The translations under genes and the position numbers were made by a program. The notes below the pieces were generated by a model. The model did no database searches and was not told the DNA's origin. It saw nothing but the letters and a program-made list of their open reading frames with translations. A DNA stretch of 7,726 nucleotides from Flavobacteriaceae bacterium (GTDB taxonomy: Bacteria > Bacteroidota > Bacteroidia > Flavobacteriales > Flavobacteriaceae), in NCBI GenBank assembly GCA_018672145.1, contig JABHGH010000093.1, positions 1-7,726 on the forward strand. The letters are read 5' to 3'. This document shows, piece after piece, positions 5,981 to 7,726 of the stretch (the stretch's first letter is position 1; each line of letters starts with the position of its first letter).

Positions 5981-7257
5981 ACCACAAACAATGGGCGGTG
6001 TGCCATCATGGCATGCACTTCTTTGCCAATCGCTACTAACACCTTCTCATTCTCATGGTTTTGCAATGCACGATCGATAAGGTCAACGACTTGCTCCATG
6101 TCTTCGGGTTGCAACCCACGAGTCGTGATGGCAGCAGTGCCAAAACGAATACCAGAAGTTACAAAAGGTGATTTATCATCAAAGGGAACCATATTTTTAT
6201 TTGCTGTGATTTCCGCTTTGACAAGGGCTATTTCGGCATCCTTACCGGAAATATCTTTGCTTCGTAAATCCACCAACATCATGTGGTTGTCTGTACCTCC
6301 AGAAATGATATGATATCCACGATCAACGAGAGCCTTTGCCATTGCCTGCGCATTATTACGAACACGGACGATGTAATGCAAATAATCATCTGATAAGGCC
6401 TCTCCAAAAGCAACCGCTTTAGCAGCAATAACGTGTTCAAGTGGACCACCTTGGTTCCCTGGAAAAACACCCGCATCAACCAACGATGACATCATGCGTT
6501 TTTTGCCACTTTTTAAAGTTATCCCAAAAGGATTTTCAAAATCTTTACCCATCATTATAAGACCACCTCTTGGACCTCGAAGGGTTTTGTGTGTAGTGGT
6601 ACTCACAACATGACAATGGGGAATGGGATCGTTGAGCAACCCCTTGGCAATCAGCCCAGAAGGGTGAGATATGTCGGCCAATAGAAAAGCACCTACACTG
6701 TCAGCAATGGCACGAAAACGCTCAAAGTCTATATCGCGTGAGTAGGCAGAAGCACCGGCAATAATCATCTGCGGGCGTTCACGATCGGCAATTTCTTGAA
6801 TCGTATCATAATTCAATAGACCTGTTTCTTTGTCTACCCCATAAAATACAGGATTATACAAACGTCCAGAAAAATTGACCGGCGAGCCATGTGTTAAATG
6901 ACCGCCATGCGAAAGATCAAAGCCCATGATTTTGTCTCCTGGCTTGAGAAATGCATGGTAAACTGCCGTATTCGCTTGTGAGCCTGAGTGAGGTTGCACG
7001 TTGGCATATGCTGCTCCAAAAAGGGTTTAGATGCGCTCAATGGCTAGGTTTTCGACCTCATCAACCACTTCGCAACCACCGTAGTAACGTTTACCTGGAT
7101 AGCCCTCAGCATATTTGTTAGTCAATACCGAGCCTGTCGCTTCCATCACTTGTTGGCTCGTAAAATTTTCAGAAGCAATCAACTCAAGCCCATTGATTTG
7201 GCGTTGGTGTTCAGCTTCGATAAGTTCAAATACTTGGTGATCTCTTACGTTTTCCAT
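5977..7257 (-). pseudogene. glyA: Serine hydroxymethyltransferase, interrupted by one in-frame stop
   Basis: SHMT makes glycine and methylene-tetrahydrofolate from serine, using PLP. Read through the TAA at codon 77, the frame gives a normal 426-codon enzyme. It has LELIASENF near the start, NKYAEGYPGKRYYGG (47-61) with active-site Tyr49, Glu51 and Tyr59, VQPHSGSQAN (87-96), HGGHLTHGSPVNFSG, PLP-contacting Asp195 and His198, and the Schiff-base lysine Lys224 in TTTHKTLRGPRGG. Nothing else is damaged, and both sides of the stop are in the same frame. Relatives read R-A-K-x-L-F-G where this reads R-I-stop-T-L-F-G, so one base (AAA to TAA) explains it. A protein restarted after the stop would lack the N-terminal active-site residues. 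The ATG at 7257 matches the family N-terminus; an ATG at 7263 is a close alternative. I call it a pseudogene only formally: an error in the sequence or a very recent mutation is more likely than decay. Confidence 0.85.
7027..7029 (-). other. Premature in-frame TAA (codon 77) in glyA
   Basis: The minus strand reads CGC ATC TAA ACC CTT TTT GGA. Translation on either side is family-like in the same frame (LAIERI before, TLFGAAYANVQP after). The expected residue here is lysine. Confidence 0.95.
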
Positions 7258-7272
7258 AGTCATAGCAAAAAG

Positions 7273-7280
7273 CAAAAATA
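7273..7280 (-). promoter_or_regulatory. -7 promoter box of glyA
   Basis: TATTTTTG on the minus strand matches TAnnTTTG and would start transcription near 7268, about ten bases before the ATG at 7257. The -33 element is poor: the nearest TTG (7297-7295) leaves only 14 bases of spacer. Confidence 0.45.
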
Positions 7281-7577
7281 CAGCAATCCACAAACAATTC
7301 CATATCTTTCTTTTCTCTTTCTTATAGAACTTATGCACCAAGTATTTAACAACACGAATGCGCTACTGCATATGCAGAATCAGATTCAGATGTTGTTGGT
7401 TGTGCTACAACTACAACAGTTGCAAGCGGCAATAAAAGGCACATGTCAGTTTCATAAAATGATACATTTTAAATTGAGATTGTTAAAAAAGGTTGAAATC
7501 GATTTTTATTTTCATTTGTTTGGGGGTAATATTGAAAGTAGTAAAAAACTACACGCTTAAGGATTCATATAAGTTCC

Positions 7578-7585
7578 TACCTTTG
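7578..7585 (+). promoter_or_regulatory. -7 promoter box of smpB
   Basis: TACCTTTG matches TAnnTTTG in every defined base and is followed by CATC and the smpB ATG. No TTG lies at the usual distance upstream. The start of transcription would fall at or beside the start codon, so the mRNA would be leaderless or nearly so. Confidence 0.55.
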
Positions 7586-7589
7586 CATC

Positions 7590-7726
7590 ATGCAAAAGCA
7601 AATCAACATTAAAAACAAGCGTGCACGTTTTGAATTCGAGCTTATCGATCAATATACGGCTGGTTTAGTATTGACTGGTACCGAAATCAAATCGATTCGA
7701 AATTCCAAGGCCTCCATATCTGAAAG
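7590..7726 (+). CDS. smpB: SsrA-binding protein SmpB, 5' part
   Basis: The first 45 codons of SmpB are present and the gene runs off the window. SmpB binds tmRNA and brings it to ribosomes stalled on broken messages for trans-translation. The start INIKNKRARFEFELID, followed by YTAGLVLTGTEIKSIR and then KASISE, is the conserved opening of the SmpB OB-fold and leaves little doubt. The ATG at 7590 is the only start that fits the family N-terminus. There is no Shine-Dalgarno, and a -7 box ends four bases upstream. Confidence 0.95.
   Translation, partial: MQKQINIKNKRARFEFELIDQYTAGLVLTGTEIKSIRNSKASISE

Larger units (their letters stand above)
7258..7589. other. Divergent intergenic region between glyA and smpB
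   Basis: This 332-bp stretch holds the glyA and smpB promoter boxes at its two ends. Between them I see only weak structure: a 12-bp palindrome CTGCATATGCAG (7366-7377), an imperfect stem-loop (7392-7417) made of two GTTGT and two ACAAC blocks around a 3-base loop, and a 32-codon open frame on the minus strand (7444-7346) with a hydrophobic start. No RNA family or protein is recognisable. Confidence 0.6.

Noticed and set aside
5977..7341. Treating the glyA region as two separate genes
   Set aside because: The two pieces are adjacent parts of one SHMT in the same frame. The apparent start of the downstream piece is Val87 (GTG), inside a conserved motif.
7258..7341. Longer glyA start at 7341
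   Set aside because: The extension is Lys/Phe/Trp-rich and unlike any SHMT N-terminus, and the likely promoter box lies inside it.
7150..7560. 136-codon plus-strand frame running from inside glyA into the intergenic region
   Set aside because: Its first third is antisense to conserved glyA codons. The rest is Gln/Leu/Lys-rich low-complexity translation with no recognisable domain and no promoter.
1..7726. Mobile element, CRISPR array, defence island or biosynthetic cluster
   Set aside because: I see no transposase, integrase, direct repeat array, attachment-like repeat or defence domain. The genes are ordinary core functions.

Overview
The window looks like a stretch of core chromosome from a member of the Bacteroidota. 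The base composition is AT-rich. Genes lack Shine-Dalgarno leaders, and several are preceded by the phylum's characteristic -7 promoter box TAnnTTTG. The proteins also fit: a YbiT-like ABC-F of the Bacteroidota type, a lipoprotein form of glutaminyl cyclotransferase, and an FSSDT-type beta-helix lipoprotein. I cannot assign an order. I see no mobile element, CRISPR array, tRNA or rRNA.

Layout. Positions 1-72 (+) are the last 23 codons of a small protein, possibly DUF2007-like. A minus-strand block follows, read from high to low coordinates: the small SRP RNA gene ffs (3336-3241), a short-chain dehydrogenase (3223-2423), a small transaldolase (2409-1756) and a 541-residue ABC-F ATPase (1694-69). 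The dehydrogenase begins 17 bases after the SRP RNA and has no visible promoter of its own, so it and the transaldolase may depend on readthrough from the ffs promoter. The ABC-F gene has its own good promoter.

Divergent from ffs, across a 63-bp gap with an 18-bp perfect palindrome, is a two-gene plus-strand operon. It encodes a glutaminyl cyclotransferase lipoprotein (3400-4440) and an exported beta-helix protein (4433-5980), whose reading frames overlap by 8 bases. Convergent to it is glyA (7257-5977, minus), complete and well conserved except for an in-frame TAA at codon 77. After a 332-bp intergenic region the window ends in the first 45 codons of smpB (7590 onward, +).

Functionally this is housekeeping: ribosome and translation factors (ABC-F, SmpB), protein targeting (SRP RNA), central carbon and one-carbon metabolism (transaldolase, GlyA), and an envelope pair of exported proteins. 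I do not find a novel multi-gene system. The points most worth checking are the interrupted glyA, the ABC-F whose two degenerate motifs fall in the same ATP site, the ffs-dehydrogenase linkage, the palindrome, and a G7 tract in the beta-helix gene.
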